64,000 bases of DNA from Pantoea sp. RIT-PI-b (lineage in GTDB: Bacteria > Pseudomonadota > Gammaproteobacteria > Enterobacterales > Enterobacteriaceae), in the NCBI RefSeq assembly GCF_001187905.1, contig NZ_LGIS01000020.1, positions 372,001 to 436,000 of the forward strand. Direction: 5' to 3'. The notes below the pieces were generated by a model. It did no database searches. It was given only the letters and a program-made list of their open reading frames with translations, and had not been told where the DNA came from. Position 1 is the stretch's first letter, and every line of letters starts with the position of its first letter. Made by a program: the position numbers and the translations under genes. Shown here in pieces: positions 18,449 through 27,637 of the stretch.

Positions 18449-18518
18449 CAGGGCGGTGAAGTGATTCACCGCCCTGGATGCAAGGAGCAAGGACGGCCAA
18501 TGCGTGCCGTCCTTTTTT
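18449..18518 (+). terminator. Tandem hairpins ending the pntAB operon
   Basis: The first hairpin has a 12-bp perfect stem CAGGGCGGTGAA (18449-18460) / TTCACCGCCCTG (18465-18476) with loop GTGA but no U-tract. The second has a 9-bp stem AAGGACGGC (18489-18497) / GCCGTCCTT (18506-18514) followed by TTTT. The second is a standard Rho-independent terminator and stops two bases short of the convergent uspE stop codon. Confidence 0.85.
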
Positions 18519-18520
18519 AT

Positions 18521-19477
18521 TTAATCGTCTTCATCTTCTTCGTCTTCGTAATCAATCGGCGATTTAAAATCGTCCGGTTTGATTGCCAGCAAATCACAGC
18601 GCAAATGATCGATTACCTGTTCCGCCGTGTTGCCCAGGAATGCCGCAGACAATCCAGTGCGACCAATGGTACCCAGCACCACAATCCCGGCATCCAGATG
18701 CGAAGCGATATCTGGAATCACTTCCTCGGGCAAACCTTTTGCCACATGCGTAAACTCTTCACTGATCGAGAATTTCTGGCGCAGCGCTTTCATCGCCACC
18801 AGATGCTGGCCGCGAATCGCATCGTTATAAACGCTGGGATCAAAGTCAGGCAATTCAATAGCAATATTGATTGGCGTAATAGGGTAGGCGCCGACTAAAT
18901 GTACCTCAGTGTGATTCACCATCTCGGCGAGCAGCGTCGTTTCACGAATCAACTTTTGATTCAGCTCATCATGATGTGGTTCTTCGCTGGCCAGGTTAAC
19001 CGCCACCACCGCTTTGCCCCCTTCAGGCCAGGCCTGATCTTTCACCATCCATACCGGACATGGGCATTTACGCAACAGATGCCAATCGGTTGGGGTGAAT
19101 ATCACCGCCTCCAGACGATCGTGCTGGTGCGCCATTTTCAGCACTAAATCATGCTGATGCGCCAGAATCTCCTGGATGATGGCTTCGTAAGGGCGGTTGT
19201 GCCATACCACTTTGATTTCGATCTCAACGCCGGCTTCCAGATAAGCCTGGGCCTGTTGACGAATCCACTCGGTACGTTGACTAATCACCCCTTTGCGCAT
19301 GTTGGATCGCTCATCGGGTGACAGCAACGTGGTCATTTCGTAGGAGAAGTCGTAAATAGGCAGGAAAGCTTTGATTTTTCCGCCGATACGCTGATTGAGA
19401 TAAACCGCACGACGCAGCGCGGGCTGGTCATCCTGTTGGGCGTCAATCGCCACCAGAATATTTTGGTACCGGGACAT
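18521..19477 (-). CDS. uspE: Universal stress protein E
   Basis: A 318-residue tandem universal stress protein with two Usp domains (about 1-150 and 155-310). The N-terminus [21 protein letters not shown] and the second-domain motif [22 protein letters not shown] are typical. It ends in an acidic [10 protein letters not shown] tail. AGGAGA precedes the ATG. UspE supports stress resistance, motility and adhesion in E. coli, where it is likewise next to fnr. Confidence 0.96.
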   Translation of the reverse strand: MSRYQNILVAIDAQQDDQPALRRAVYLNQRIGGKIKAFLPIYDFSYEMTTLLSPDERSNMRKGVISQRTEWIRQQAQAYLEAGVEIEIKVVWHNRPYEAIIQEILAHQHDLVLKMAHQHDRLEAVIFTPTDWHLLRKCPCPVWMVKDQAWPEGGKAVVAVNLASEEPHHDELNQKLIRETTLLAEMVNHTEVHLVGAYPITPINIAIELPDFDPSVYNDAIRGQHLVAMKALRQKFSISEEFTHVAKGLPEEVIPDIASHLDAGIVVLGTIGRTGLSAAFLGNTAEQVIDHLRCDLLAIKPDDFKSPIDYEDEEDEDD

Positions 19478-19594
19478 AAGCCGATCTCCTAAACCAAAGC
19501 AAGTTGGATTAAAGATAGCCTAAGTTTACGTAGGGCAGAAGCGGAAAAGTTGTTGCCGGATCAATAAAATAACTTTTACTGACCCGGCACAGAA

Positions 19595-20347
19595 CTACGC
19601 GGCTTGTTCAGTCTGGCCAGCGAGTTCTGCCAGTAAAGCGTGGTTCTCAATGGTGATATATTTGCCTTTAACGGCAAGCATGCCACTTTTCTGGAAGCGA
19701 CCGAGCAGACGGCTTATGGTTTCTACGGTTAGTCCCAGGTAGTTACCAATGTCGCCACGCGTCATGGTCAGACGGAATTCGCGCTGCGAGAAACCGCGCT
19801 GGCCGAAACGGCGCGACAGGTTCCAGACAAAAGCCGCCAGGCGCTCTTCGGCATTCTTCTTCGACAGCAGCAAAATCATATCCTGATCGCCTTTAATCTC
19901 GCCGCTCATCAAACGCATCATTTGCTGACGCAGGGCGGGCATTTTACCTGAGAGATCGTCAAGGGTTTCGAAAGGGATTTCACACACCATCGAGGTTTCC
20001 AGCGCTTGTGCGAAGCTAGGATGTTTGGCGCCAACAATCGCGTCAAAACCCACCAAATCGCCTGCCAGATGGAAACCAGTAATTTGCTCATCACCTTGTT
20101 CAGTAATGGTATAGCTTTTAATAGAACCGGAACGAATAGCGTAAAGGGATTTCAATTCATCACCGGCTTTGAACAGCGTCTGGCCTTTCTGAATCGGCTT
20201 TTTGCGCTCAATGATATTATCCAGCTGATCCAGTTCGTGCTCGTTCAGCGTGAAGGGAATACACAATTGGCTGATACTGCAATCCTGGCAATGGATGGCA
20301 CAACCGCCAGACTGAATACGTCGTATGCTGCGTTTTTCCGGGATCAT
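19595..20347 (-). CDS. fnr: Oxygen-sensing transcription regulator FNR
   Basis: A 250-residue Crp/Fnr protein. The N-terminal cysteines at 16, 20, 23 and 29 and the internal Cys122 (MVCEIPF) are at the E. coli positions; 20, 23, 29 and 122 bind the oxygen-labile [4Fe-4S] cluster. The C-terminal helix-turn-helix contains [18 protein letters not shown] with the DNA-contacting Glu, Ser and Arg. It switches genes between aerobic and anaerobic states and probably autoregulates through the site at 20368-20381. Confidence 0.98.
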   Translation of the reverse strand: MIPEKRSIRRIQSGGCAIHCQDCSISQLCIPFTLNEHELDQLDNIIERKKPIQKGQTLFKAGDELKSLYAIRSGSIKSYTITEQGDEQITGFHLAGDLVGFDAIVGAKHPSFAQALETSMVCEIPFETLDDLSGKMPALRQQMMRLMSGEIKGDQDMILLLSKKNAEERLAAFVWNLSRRFGQRGFSQREFRLTMTRGDIGNYLGLTVETISRLLGRFQKSGMLAVKGKYITIENHALLAELAGQTEQAA

Positions 20348-20367
20348 ATAGTTACGCTCGATGATTA

Positions 20368-20381
20368 TTGACTGCGGTCAA
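20368..20381. promoter_or_regulatory. FNR-box-like site upstream of fnr
   Basis: TTGAC-TGCG-GTCAA is a perfect dyad one base per half away from the consensus TTGAT-N4-ATCAA. It lies 21-34 bases upstream of the fnr start codon, which suits negative autoregulation. The identity of the binding protein is inferred. Confidence 0.55.
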
Positions 20382-20643
20382 TTTTAACATTTTTCTTCGC
20401 GAAGGGAACTCATCCGAGCAGTAAATGCCCTTAAAACCACATCAATGCTGGGTATTACCGGGTTTGCGCCGCTTTAAACGACATGGCTTTTTTGATCTGG
20501 AACGTTTAGTTGCCATATTTACAGCTATTCAGTTCCTGTTGGAGCGCAAAAAGTGACAGATGTATTGCTAATCATCCTTTGCTACTCTTTTGCTTTGGCG
20601 TCGAAATGGACGCTTAGGTAAACACCAGGCGAGAGGAAACACC

Positions 20644-21210
20644 ATGAACCTTGATGATGAAGACCTTTTCCGCGACGCCATGGGTGATGTCACACCCCTC
20701 AAGAATTGCGCTAATACCCAATGGTTACGCGCGCCATCGCCGAAAGCTCCGCGTGCACCCCATGAAGGTGATAAACAGGAAAATTTTCTAACGCGTGGCT
20801 ATCTGGACATTATTCCGCTGACCACGCCGCTGGAGTATAAGGTGGATGGCGTCCAGCAAGGCGTGCTGGACAAGCTTCGCTTAGGCAAATATCCGCCCCA
20901 AGCCAGCCTTAATCTGCTGCGTCAACCGGTCGAAACCTGCCGTCAGGCGCTGTTTAGCTTCATCCTGCAGGCGAATAAACACGGTTTACGCAATCTGCTG
21001 ATCGTGCACGGCAAAGGGCGTGATGATGAGTCGCACGCCAATATTGTACGCAGTTACCTGGCGCGCTGGCTGCAGGAATTCGAGCAGGTTCAGACATTTT
21101 GTACTGCGCAACCGCAGGACGGCGGGGCTGGTGCGCTGTATGTCGGGTTACGCAAAACCGAACAGGCGCGGCTCGAAAACCGCGAACGCCATGCTAAGCG
21201 CAGTCGTTAA
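20644..21210 (+). CDS. smrA: Smr-domain DNA endonuclease SmrA
   Basis: A 188-residue protein. The start MNLDDEDLF at 20644 has GAGAGGAAA upstream and replaces a longer in-frame opening. A charged N-terminal extension is followed by an Smr domain with DIIPLTTPLEYKVDG and the LLIVHGKGR motif near residue 117. It matches E. coli SmrA (YdaL, ~187 residues), a nicking endonuclease-like protein. It is convergent with the LysR gene, overlapping at the stop codons by 4 bases. Confidence 0.93.
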   Translation: MNLDDEDLFRDAMGDVTPLKNCANTQWLRAPSPKAPRAPHEGDKQENFLTRGYLDIIPLTTPLEYKVDGVQQGVLDKLRLGKYPPQASLNLLRQPVETCRQALFSFILQANKHGLRNLLIVHGKGRDDESHANIVRSYLARWLQEFEQVQTFCTAQPQDGGAGALYVGLRKTEQARLENRERHAKRSR

Positions 21211-22127
21211 CTGTGGAACTTGCGGATGGTCGCCATCAACACTTCGGTGCTCAGGCTTAAAGGGCTGCCGCTGCGGGTAATAATGCCGACCGGCTCGCCC
21301 GGTCCCGGCGACGCAATCGGCAAAGCGCACAGCGCATCGTGATTTAAATCTTCCTTAATCGCGCCAGAGGGCACAAACCACACGTAGTCGTAACGCAGCG
21401 CCAGCTGACGTGCCAGCGACGTAGATGAAGTTTCCACGCAGTTGGCCGGCAGCGAACAGCCTTGTTCATTTAGCATATGCTGGGCAATGCGGCGTGGCGC
21501 CGTACCTTCAGGAGAAATTACTACCGGCCACTGCATCGCGCGTGAAAGCATCACGTTGTCACTCAACAGCGGATGATCCGGGCGTACCACCAACTTGAGT
21601 GATTCCAGGAACAGCAATTCATAGGTCAATCCGGCCATCATTTCACTGTCAGCCATGCGGCCAATGCCGACATCAAACTCGCCGGCCCGCAAGCCAGCCA
21701 GCAAAACGTTGTTGTGCAAAGTAGCCACCTGCACGGTGGTATTCGGCTGCTGTTCGTGGAAGCGATCCAGAATCTGCGGCAGCATGCCCATGGCGGCAGT
21801 GGTAAGCGCGCCAAGGCGAATGACCACCGGGCGTCCCGGCTGCGGTGCGTTAAAACTCTGCCCCGCATGATTGAGCGCATCCAACACTTTTACCGCGTGA
21901 ATCAGAAACTGTTCGCCCAAAGTCGTCAACTGGGCGCCAAGTCGACCGCGTTCGAACAGCCGCGCTCCCGCCAACTCCTCCAGCTCGTTTAGCGTTTTTG
22001 ATAGGGCAGGCTGGCTAAGATTAAGCGTCTCGGCGGCACGGCCAAGCGTGCCTTGCTGCGCCACCGCCACAAAGGTATGTAAATGACGCAAGCGAATGCG
22101 CTGATTGAAAAGGATATTTTTGTCCAT
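21207..22127 (-). CDS. LysR-type regulator, PcaQ-like
   Basis: A 306-residue LysR regulator. The start MDKNIL at 22127 is preferred over an upstream TTG. The winged HTH RLRHLHTFVAVAQQGTLGRA is followed by LSQPALSKTLNELEE, closely resembling PcaQ and related regulators of protocatechuate catabolism. An effector domain occupies about 90-300. It is transcribed divergently from a PcaK-like aromatic acid transporter across ~320 bp, so control of that gene is likely. No pca catabolic genes are in this window, so the inducer is a guess. Confidence 0.82.
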   Translation of the reverse strand: MDKNILFNQRIRLRHLHTFVAVAQQGTLGRAAETLNLSQPALSKTLNELEELAGARLFERGRLGAQLTTLGEQFLIHAVKVLDALNHAGQSFNAPQPGRPVVIRLGALTTAAMGMLPQILDRFHEQQPNTTVQVATLHNNVLLAGLRAGEFDVGIGRMADSEMMAGLTYELLFLESLKLVVRPDHPLLSDNVMLSRAMQWPVVISPEGTAPRRIAQHMLNEQGCSLPANCVETSSTSLARQLALRYDYVWFVPSGAIKEDLNHDALCALPIASPGPGEPVGIITRSGSPLSLSTEVLMATIRKFHS

Positions 22128-22449
22128 ACGCCCAACATAATGAGTTCTGCCGAGTAGCGGCAATGGGGAAAATGAAATTATGTTAACCTGCCTGCAAAAT
22201 TATATTAACAAAATTGCTGCAAAGAGACTTGATCAACTAACTCGCTGAATTTATTGCTGTTACGGTAAGCACTATTATTTCCCCTTATCGCATGACTCGG
22301 ATAATCAAGGGCTTGCAGCCAAAAATATTGAATGATTCTCAATTGCACTCAAAAACTTTGCCCGTTATTGTTAACGATGAGCTATGATTAGCGCCGTTTT
22401 TTTTACTAAATCTGATGCCCTAAACGGTTAAAAGTGCAGGAGTCGTTAC

Positions 22450-23784
22450 GTGACCAGCGTTGAAGCAGTAGACGTTCGCCAGCTTATCAACAAGAGTGCG
22501 CTAAGCAGCTGGCAGAAGCGCTTAATTGCGCTGTGCTTCGTGGTGGTGGCGCTGGACGGCATGGATATTGCGCTGATGGGCTTTATCGCACCCACGCTGA
22601 AAGCCAGTTGGGGCGTCACCAATCATCAGCTTGGCATGGTGATTAGCGCGGCACTGATTGGCCTGGCGCTGGGTGCCATGGTTGCTGGACCGCTGGCCGA
22701 CCGTTACGGGCGCCGCGTGATGATTCTTATCAGCGTACTGTTTTTTGGCCTCTGGACGCTGGCTACCGCGATGGCGCAAAACATCGAACAGATGATGCTG
22801 TTTCGTTTTCTCACCGGTTTAGGCCTCGGAGCCGCAATGCCGAACGTTGGCACATTGGTCGCTGAATATGCGCCTGAACGCCGTCGATCTTTCATTATCA
22901 CCGTGGTGTTCTGCGGCTTTACCTTTGGTGCCGCAACGGGGGGCTTTGCTGCTTCCTGGCTGCTGCCGCGCTACGACTGGCATTCAGTGATGCTGATGGG
23001 CGGCGTGCTGCCGCTGATCGTTCTGCCGTTTTTAGTGCGCGGTTTACCTGAGTCAGTCCGTTTCCTGATTAGCCGTCGCGCACCCGCTGCGCGTATTCAC
23101 GCCATCCTCGAACGCATGATGCCGGGCAGCGTAAAGCCCGGTAGTCATTATCAAAGTCCTGAATTGCCGACTGCGCGCCGCGGCTCGGTGGCGACGGTGG
23201 TGTCGCGCCGCTATCTGTTTGGCAGCTTGATGTTGTGGGGCGGCTACTTTATGGGGCTGTTTCTTGTCTATTTAATTGGTAGCTGGATGCCATCACTGAT
23301 CAGCACGCTTGGCATGTCGGTTACTGAAGCGGCGATTGTCACCGCGATGTATCAGGCGGGTGGCACCATCGGCTCGCTGTTTGCCGGCTGGCTGATGGAC
23401 CGCATCAACGCCAATCTGGCACTGGCGCTCATCTACTTTTGTGGCGGAATTGCCATTGTGGCACTCGGCTTTTCCCCGGCACAGGTCGGCTTAATGAGCG
23501 CCATCGCCTTCTGCAGCGGCTTTTGCTTTAACGGCGCCAACACCGGAATGAACGCGCTCTCCGCCAGCTATTACCCCACTAACGCGCGTGCTACCGGTTC
23601 CAGCTGGATGCACGGCGTGGGGCGTGTCGGCGCCATTATCAGCGCATTCGTTGGCGCAGAGTTGTTAACGCTCGGCTGGTCGTTCAGCCAAATCTTCCTG
23701 CTGCTGGCGATCCCAGCGGTGTTAACCACCATCATGCTGGTGCTGAAGTGTCGTTATGGTGACCAGGCAAACGTCGTTGAGTGA
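22450..23784 (+). CDS. MFS transporter, aromatic acid:H+ symporter family (PcaK-like)
   Basis: A 444-residue transporter with 12 predicted helices. The helix-1 motif ALDGMDIALMGFIAPTL and the loop motif GPLADRYGRR are signatures of the aromatic acid:H+ symporter family, which takes up 4-hydroxybenzoate, protocatechuate and similar acids. The start is GTG with CAGGAG upstream. The divergent PcaQ-like regulator supports an aromatic acid substrate. Exact substrate cannot be read from the sequence. Confidence 0.85.
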   Translation: MTSVEAVDVRQLINKSALSSWQKRLIALCFVVVALDGMDIALMGFIAPTLKASWGVTNHQLGMVISAALIGLALGAMVAGPLADRYGRRVMILISVLFFGLWTLATAMAQNIEQMMLFRFLTGLGLGAAMPNVGTLVAEYAPERRRSFIITVVFCGFTFGAATGGFAASWLLPRYDWHSVMLMGGVLPLIVLPFLVRGLPESVRFLISRRAPAARIHAILERMMPGSVKPGSHYQSPELPTARRGSVATVVSRRYLFGSLMLWGGYFMGLFLVYLIGSWMPSLISTLGMSVTEAAIVTAMYQAGGTIGSLFAGWLMDRINANLALALIYFCGGIAIVALGFSPAQVGLMSAIAFCSGFCFNGANTGMNALSASYYPTNARATGSSWMHGVGRVGAIISAFVGAELLTLGWSFSQIFLLLAIPAVLTTIMLVLKCRYGDQANVVE

Positions 23785-23833
23785 CAAGGCGATCACAGTT
23801 CCACGAAATTGTTACCCGCAGTTAAAGGGTTGA

Positions 23834-23858
23834 TCTACAGTAGCAACAACCCTGTAGA
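23834..23858. promoter_or_regulatory. Inverted repeat just upstream of ydcJ
   Basis: TCTACAG (23834-23840) and CTGTAGA (23852-23858) form a perfect 7-bp inverted repeat with an 11-base spacer. The right arm ends 2 bases before the AAGG ribosome-binding site of ydcJ. It could be an operator or an mRNA hairpin next to the start; no matching regulator is known to me. Confidence 0.4.
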
Positions 23859-23863
23859 CCAAG

Positions 23864-25210
23864 GTGATGATGATGCCTAACTTTCTCAGCAGCGATGCCA
23901 TTCGCACGTTGTTCTCCCAGTCCATGTCGACCATGTATCAGCAGGAAGTGCCGCAATACGGCACGCTGACGCAGTTGGTCACCGCTGTTAATGACCGTAC
24001 GCTGGAAGCCAATCCGGCGTTAAAAAATCGCCTCTCGGCGGCGGATGAACTGAGCCGACTGAGCGTCGAGCGCCACGGTGCGATTCGCGTCGGCAAGGCT
24101 GATGAACTTAATACGCTACGCCAGATGTTCGCCGTCATGGGTATGGAAGCGGTCGGTTATTACGATTTGTCGCAGGCTGGCGTGCCGGTGCATTCGACGG
24201 CATTTCGTCCGGTTAGCGATCGCGCCCTGCGCCATAATCCGTTCCGCGTCTTCACCTCATTGTTGCGCCTCGAATTGATTGATGACGAAGCACTGCGCGA
24301 AAAAGCCGCTGCGATTCTCGCCGCGCGCGACATCTTCACACCCGGCTGTCGCGCCTTGATTAGCCAACATCAGCAGCAGGGCGGCTTAAACGCGGCTGAC
24401 GCGGCTCGCTTTGTGCAGGAAGCGCTGGAAACCTTCCGCTGGCATGCGCATACCACGGTGGACAGCGCCACTTATCGCGCGTTGAGCCAACAGCACCGCC
24501 TGATTGCCGATGTGGTGTGTTTCCGCGGTTGCCATATCAACCATTTGACGCCGCGTACGCTGGATATCGATCGCGTGCAAGCGCTGATGCCCTCGCGCGG
24601 CATCGATCCCAAGACCCTGATTGAAGGCCCGCCATCGCGTCAGGTGCCTATTTTGCTGCGCCAGACCAGCTTTAAAGCATTAGAAGAGACGGTACATTTC
24701 AATGATGGCACGCCAGGCACGCACACCGCGCGCTTCGGTGAAATTGAGCAACGCGGTGCGGCACTGACGCCACAAGGGCGCGCGCTTTACGATCGTCTGC
24801 TGGCTGAAGCCGGCACCGGCAGTGATAACCAGCAGCATCAGCAGCACCTCAGCGCCGTATTCCGTGATTTTCCGGATGATGAAACCGTGTTGCGCGAACA
24901 GCAGCTGGCGTGGTTCCGCTATCGTCTGACCGAAAAAGGCGAGCATCAGCCACCGCGTGCGGGTGAAAGCGTCGCGCAATTGCTGGCTGAAGCGCGTTTA
25001 ACCGCTGAACCGATTGTCTATGAGGATTTCTTACCGGTTAGCGCGGCGGGGATTTTCCAATCTAATCTCGGCGATGTGACGCAGGCACGCAGCGCAGGCA
25101 ATGCCAGTCGAGCGGATTTTGAGCGGGCGTTGGGTAGTGCGGTGCAGGATGAAATGGCGTTGTATCAGCAGATGCAGGAGCGCAGTCTGGATCGCTGCGG
25201 CGTGGCGTAA
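23864..25210 (+). CDS. ydcJ: YdcJ / 2-oxoadipate dioxygenase-decarboxylase-like protein (DUF1338)
   Basis: A ~448-residue DUF1338 protein closely similar to E. coli YdcJ (VPQYGTLTQLV; VPVHSTAFRPV; CHINHLTPRTLDIDRVQ). The family includes HglS, an Fe(II) enzyme converting 2-oxoadipate to 2-hydroxyglutarate in lysine breakdown. Metal ligands appear conserved: His71 (VERHGAIR), His227 (INHLTPRT) and Glu293 (FGEIEQRG). Start is ambiguous among GTG 23864 and ATG 23867, 23870 or 23873; spacing from AAGG favours the last two. It sits alone, with a terminator behind it. Confidence 0.9.
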   Translation: MMMMPNFLSSDAIRTLFSQSMSTMYQQEVPQYGTLTQLVTAVNDRTLEANPALKNRLSAADELSRLSVERHGAIRVGKADELNTLRQMFAVMGMEAVGYYDLSQAGVPVHSTAFRPVSDRALRHNPFRVFTSLLRLELIDDEALREKAAAILAARDIFTPGCRALISQHQQQGGLNAADAARFVQEALETFRWHAHTTVDSATYRALSQQHRLIADVVCFRGCHINHLTPRTLDIDRVQALMPSRGIDPKTLIEGPPSRQVPILLRQTSFKALEETVHFNDGTPGTHTARFGEIEQRGAALTPQGRALYDRLLAEAGTGSDNQQHQQHLSAVFRDFPDDETVLREQQLAWFRYRLTEKGEHQPPRAGESVAQLLAEARLTAEPIVYEDFLPVSAAGIFQSNLGDVTQARSAGNASRADFERALGSAVQDEMALYQQMQERSLDRCGVA

Positions 25211-25224
25211 TGCGTAAATAATAG

Positions 25225-25272
25225 AGCCGGTCTGTGAAGTGGCAGTCTCACTTCAGCAGACCGGCTGCTTTT
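25225..25272 (+). terminator. Terminator of ydcJ
   Basis: A 17-bp stem AGCCGGTCTGTGAAGTG (25225-25241) / CACTTCA-g-CAGACCGGCT (25249-25266), with one bulged G and a 7-base loop, followed by GCTTTTC. It lies just before the convergent DoxX gene. Confidence 0.8.
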
Positions 25273-25279
25273 CTTGTCG

Positions 25280-25714
25280 TTATTGCAAGCGCGAATCACG
25301 CACCAGCGTGTACTTCCCAGCACCCAAAAACATAATGGCCAGCGCGCCAAGCAGGTAAAGAGCTTCTGTTTCCAGGGCCCAGGCACCGACATCCGTGCGA
25401 TGCCAGATGGCGCCCATTTTTACCAGCAGTGTCGCGACGATCATATTCACCGCAATAATGAACGCCGCCGGGCGGGTCATTAATCCGATCATTACCATTA
25501 CTGGCGCCGCTATTTCCCCGATGTAAGCACCGTAAGCGATGAAACCTGGCATCCCTTTGACGGCAAGCATGTGCGCGATCCAGCCAACGCCATGTACCAC
25601 TTTGAATGCACCATGAAACAGCAGTAGTCCGCCAAACGTCAAACGTAACAGCAGCTTACCGAAGTCCGGGTGATCACACATCCGGTTGAACATCTGATTA
25701 ATGCCACCAAACAT
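25280..25714 (-). CDS. DoxX family membrane protein
   Basis: A 144-residue protein with four predicted membrane helices and DoxX-family motifs (LLLRLTFGGLLLFHGAFKV; YIGEIAAPVMVMIGLMTRPAA). DoxX proteins are small inner-membrane proteins with roles in redox or thiol stress, mostly undefined. It resembles YphA-type members of enterics. GGAG precedes the ATG. It is monocistronic and convergent with ydcJ. Confidence 0.85.
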   Translation of the reverse strand: MFGGINQMFNRMCDHPDFGKLLLRLTFGGLLLFHGAFKVVHGVGWIAHMLAVKGMPGFIAYGAYIGEIAAPVMVMIGLMTRPAAFIIAVNMIVATLLVKMGAIWHRTDVGAWALETEALYLLGALAIMFLGAGKYTLVRDSRLQ

Positions 25715-25906
25715 GCTGTTTCTCCGTCGCGCCAGGTTAACTTGTAACCTTAGAACAAATGGCCTTGATAGGGTTAACCAAAATATTTGATGGAGTTGTT
25801 CAAAGATTCACGCCGCGTTTCGGCTTAATCTGCAAATGCTTTCAGAACATGGACATTCACTCAAGGCCTGCAAATAATGGAATGATGCTTTATCAGGGAA
25901 CCCGAG

Positions 25907-27424
25907 ATGAATAATGAACGACGTCTGAGGATCATGACCGCAGAAGGTGAACTCAGAGGCCTAATGGATGAAGATCTTTTTGTCTTCAAGGGAATACCGT
26001 ACGCCGCAGCACCGGTCGGTGCATTACGCTGGCGACCGCCGCAGCCGGTGCAACCCTGGCAAGAGGTGCGCGATGCCACCGAATGGGGCGCTGCGAGCTG
26101 GCAGAATCATAACTATTGCGTGGCTGCCGGCGGTGGCGATCCTGGCCGCTTAAGTGAAGATTGCCTGTACCTGAATATCTGGACCCCCGATGTTGAGCCA
26201 TCGCGACCGCTGCCTGTGATGGTTTGGTTACACGGCGGGGGTTTTACTATTGGTGCGGGCAATCTTGATCCCTATCGTGGCAAAGCGCTGGCGGCACAAG
26301 GCGTGGTGGTGGTGACGCTAAATTATCGCCTAGGCCATTTCGGTTTCTTTTCTCATCCCGCGTTGGATGCGCAATACCCGGCAGGCGGCGTGATCAACAA
26401 CTTTGCCTTGCTCGATCAAATTGCCGCCTTGCAGTGGATTCAGCGCAATATTCCCGCTTTTGGTGGCGATCGTCACAACATTACCTTGTTCGGTGAATCA
26501 TCTGGCGCGCGCAGCGTGCTCTCACTGTGCTGCTCTCCACTGGCTGAAGGGCTGTTTCACAAAGGTATTGTGCAGAGCGCCTACAGCTTGCCGGATATGC
26601 CTAGACAGCAGGCACAACAGCTGGGACTGCAGGTTGCCGCCCATTTTGGTTTGCCAGAAAATGCCAGCGCAGAACAGCTGCGCGAACTGGCTGCCGACCA
26701 ATTTTGGCCGCTAGAACGTCCGTTAGCGCTCGGTCCCGTGCCGATCAGCGGTGATGCCGTGCTGCCCAAACCGATGTTGAATACCTTTATGAGCGGCAAA
26801 CAGCATCGCATCCCTTTAATGATTGGCAGCAACAGCGATGAGGCTAGCGTGCTGGACTATTTTGGTGTTGATGCCACCGCCGTATTGAAGCAGATGCGCA
26901 GCAAAAACCGCGTCAGTTATCGCCTGATGAAATGGCTTTACGACCTCCACGATGACGCGCTGCTAGGACGTGCAGTGGCGCGCGATATGGCTTTTACCGT
27001 GTTGCCGTTTATCGTTGCGCAGGCACAGCACAAAATCGGCTTGCCTGCCTGGCGCTACTGGTTTGATTACGTCTCTGAAAATGCCCGTGACCTTTATCCG
27101 CATGGCACCTGGCATGGCAATGAAATCCCCTATGTCTTCAACACGCTCGATACGCTTACGCCGGTGGCTGAACGCACTTACAGCGAGCAGGATAAAGCGT
27201 TTGCCGTTGAGGTGAGCCGCTATTGGGTCACCTTCGCACGGGAGGCCAGCGAATTTAGCTCGCATTTGCCCGGAGCCGTGGATTGGCCGGTCTGGCGCTC
27301 GGGTGAAGATCTGACGCTGGCGCTTGGCGATCGCGGCAGAGCACAAGCGGTGGTAAAGACGCGATTTATGCGTGGCAGGCTGCGCTTATTCCGCTTAATG
27401 ATGCGCAGTCACGTGAAACTTTAG
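25907..27424 (+). CDS. Type-B carboxylesterase (alpha/beta hydrolase)
   Basis: A 505-residue esterase of the carboxylesterase type-B / p-nitrobenzyl esterase group. The family signature SEDCLYLNIWTP, oxyanion-hole HGGGF and nucleophile elbow GESSG (Ser198) are present. Acid and base are likely the Glu in SNSDEASVL (~308) and a His in the HGTWHGNE segment (~400). There is no signal peptide, so it is cytoplasmic. Natural substrate unknown. Sits alone between DoxX and the chemoreceptor; type-B esterases are uncommon in E. coli, so this may be lineage-specific. Confidence 0.9.
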   Translation: MNNERRLRIMTAEGELRGLMDEDLFVFKGIPYAAAPVGALRWRPPQPVQPWQEVRDATEWGAASWQNHNYCVAAGGGDPGRLSEDCLYLNIWTPDVEPSRPLPVMVWLHGGGFTIGAGNLDPYRGKALAAQGVVVVTLNYRLGHFGFFSHPALDAQYPAGGVINNFALLDQIAALQWIQRNIPAFGGDRHNITLFGESSGARSVLSLCCSPLAEGLFHKGIVQSAYSLPDMPRQQAQQLGLQVAAHFGLPENASAEQLRELAADQFWPLERPLALGPVPISGDAVLPKPMLNTFMSGKQHRIPLMIGSNSDEASVLDYFGVDATAVLKQMRSKNRVSYRLMKWLYDLHDDALLGRAVARDMAFTVLPFIVAQAQHKIGLPAWRYWFDYVSENARDLYPHGTWHGNEIPYVFNTLDTLTPVAERTYSEQDKAFAVEVSRYWVTFAREASEFSSHLPGAVDWPVWRSGEDLTLALGDRGRAQAVVKTRFMRGRLRLFRLMMRSHVKL

Positions 27425-27553
27425 TGAGGCTGCTAATGGTGTAATTGCGCAAATGATTTTATAAGGCAAATTTGCGCCTATGCTGCTGATAAATCGTAGA
27501 AGTGCTTTTTACTCACCTCAATCAGTAAGCAATTAATTAGCTTACAAAACCGT

Positions 27554-27606
27554 TACATTTTCCCTATCCGATGCCGATAAACGCAATATGCCCGATTTTA
27601 TCGGGC
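27554..27606 (+). promoter_or_regulatory. Likely FliA (sigma-28) promoter and leader hairpin of the chemoreceptor
   Basis: TACATTTT (27554-27561), an 11-base spacer, then GCCGATAA (27573-27580) match the flagellar sigma-28 consensus TAAAGTTT-N11-GCCGATAA at 14 of 16 positions, with a perfect -10. Just downstream, GCCCGAT-TTT-ATCGGGC (27590-27606) forms a 7-bp hairpin in the mRNA leader. The start codon is 58 bases after the -10. Confidence 0.8.
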
Positions 27607-27637
27607 CTCCTTCGCGTTTCACACCAAGGGATTATGT

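Noticed and set aside
20382-20643. fnr-smrA gap examined for a small RNA such as McaS (next to ydaL in E. coli)
   Set aside because: No sequence resembling McaS and no hairpin followed by a U-tract was seen.
23864-23875. GTG-ATG-ATG-ATG at the ydcJ start as a leader peptide or slippage site
   Set aside because: It is simply four in-frame start codons in a row; nothing indicates a separate peptide.
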